64,000 nt of DNA from Hirundichthys speculiger. Taxonomy: Eukaryota > Chordata > Actinopteri > Beloniformes > Exocoetidae. Positions 63,563 to 64,000 of this stretch are shown here, in pieces. The notes under the pieces were generated by a model. That model had not been told where the DNA came from. It made no database searches and worked only from the letters and a program-made list of their open reading frames with translations. The stretch spans positions 1,860,001 through 1,924,000 of the forward strand of contig JAGFBZ010001926.1 of NCBI GenBank assembly GCA_018398805.1. The letters run 5' to 3'. Position 1 is the stretch's first letter. The number at the start of each line of letters is the position of its first letter. The position numbers and the translations under genes are program-made.

Positions 63563-64000
63563 AATACCTGTGGTTTGCTTTATGTTTAGCTTCAGTCTTT
63601 TACTCTATCCCAATTATTGTAATATAGACTGACTTTTCGCAGTATTTACTTGTTTCCTTTCACACAAGTCTGATATCTATGATGAAGTACAATACAGCAC
63701 CTTCATAAGTGGTATCACACACAAGACCAGTGCAATCAATGCTGAAAGCAAAAATGAATGCAGTGTGAATGTTGAGTATGGATGGCAGACATCTGAGAGT
63801 GTTATAAACAAGCTGGATCGCCTTTGTCATGGAGCTTAAACCTGTTGGATGCAAATGTGTTAAACATTACCCTTATTACATGATTAAGCACAGACCCCAC
63901 TTCAGTGTGTAGGAAATAGCAAATTATATTTTCTTTTTTTTTTTTTTTAAAGATTTATTTTATTGACGTAGGCCAAGAGTCAAGTGGAAGGGACCTTTGG
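63563..64000 (+). other. atxn1 3' UTR (start)
   Basis: Non-coding AT-rich sequence after the TAA. No AATAAA hexamer is evident before the window ends, and ataxin-1 genes typically have 3' UTRs of several kilobases, so the transcript probably continues beyond the window. Confidence 0.6.

Overview
The window is vertebrate nuclear DNA, almost certainly from a teleost fish. Genes are intron-rich with canonical GT/AG junctions, spacers are AT-rich and microsatellite-laden, and the transposons are those typical of fish genomes (hAT MITEs, Tc1-like elements, L2-type LINE tails, an RTE fragment, a tRNA-derived SINE). All conserved proteins match vertebrate families, and one of them (Fabp11/Fabp4-like) is closest to the teleost form. 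The genes were assembled exon by exon from conserved protein blocks and splice sites; there is no transcript evidence.

Layout: 90-808 (+) holds the last three coding exons of a uridine phosphorylase gene (upp1-like), whose 5' part lies outside the window. 4276-6823 (+) is a complete stathmin-2/SCG10 gene (stmn2) with a long 3' UTR that includes a (TATC)34 array. 11092-9684 (-) is a complete five-exon hey1 gene, a Notch-effector bHLH-Orange repressor. About 14 kb without recognisable genes follows, containing a near-complete but dead Tc1 transposon and a SINE. 25399-26443 (+) is a four-exon adipocyte-type fatty-acid-binding protein gene. 28280-38287 (+) is fam8a1, an RDD-domain membrane protein of ER-associated degradation, whose introns are crowded with transposons. 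About 15 kb follows with a degraded LINE and a hAT element. From about 53.9 kb to 63562 (+) is ataxin-1 (atxn1), with an inferred noncoding first exon, one very large coding exon and a terminal exon that completes the AXH domain.

The genes do not form a pathway or operon; they are a syntenic block. From memory, stmn2, hey1 and the fabp4 group are neighbours on human 8q21, fam8a1 and atxn1 lie on 6p22, and UPP1 is on 7p12, so the fish block joins parts that are separate in human. Several genes have neural roles (stmn2, hey1, atxn1).

The most notable irregularities are in the coding sequence. fam8a1 exon 3 carries two apparent single-base insertions, the atxn1 terminal exon carries one, and stmn2 exon 3 lacks a GT donor where homology requires it, which is compatible with a GC donor or with one more extra base. 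All four would be repaired by removing one base, which points to consensus errors in the assembly, though true lesions cannot be excluded. No undescribed multi-gene system was found.
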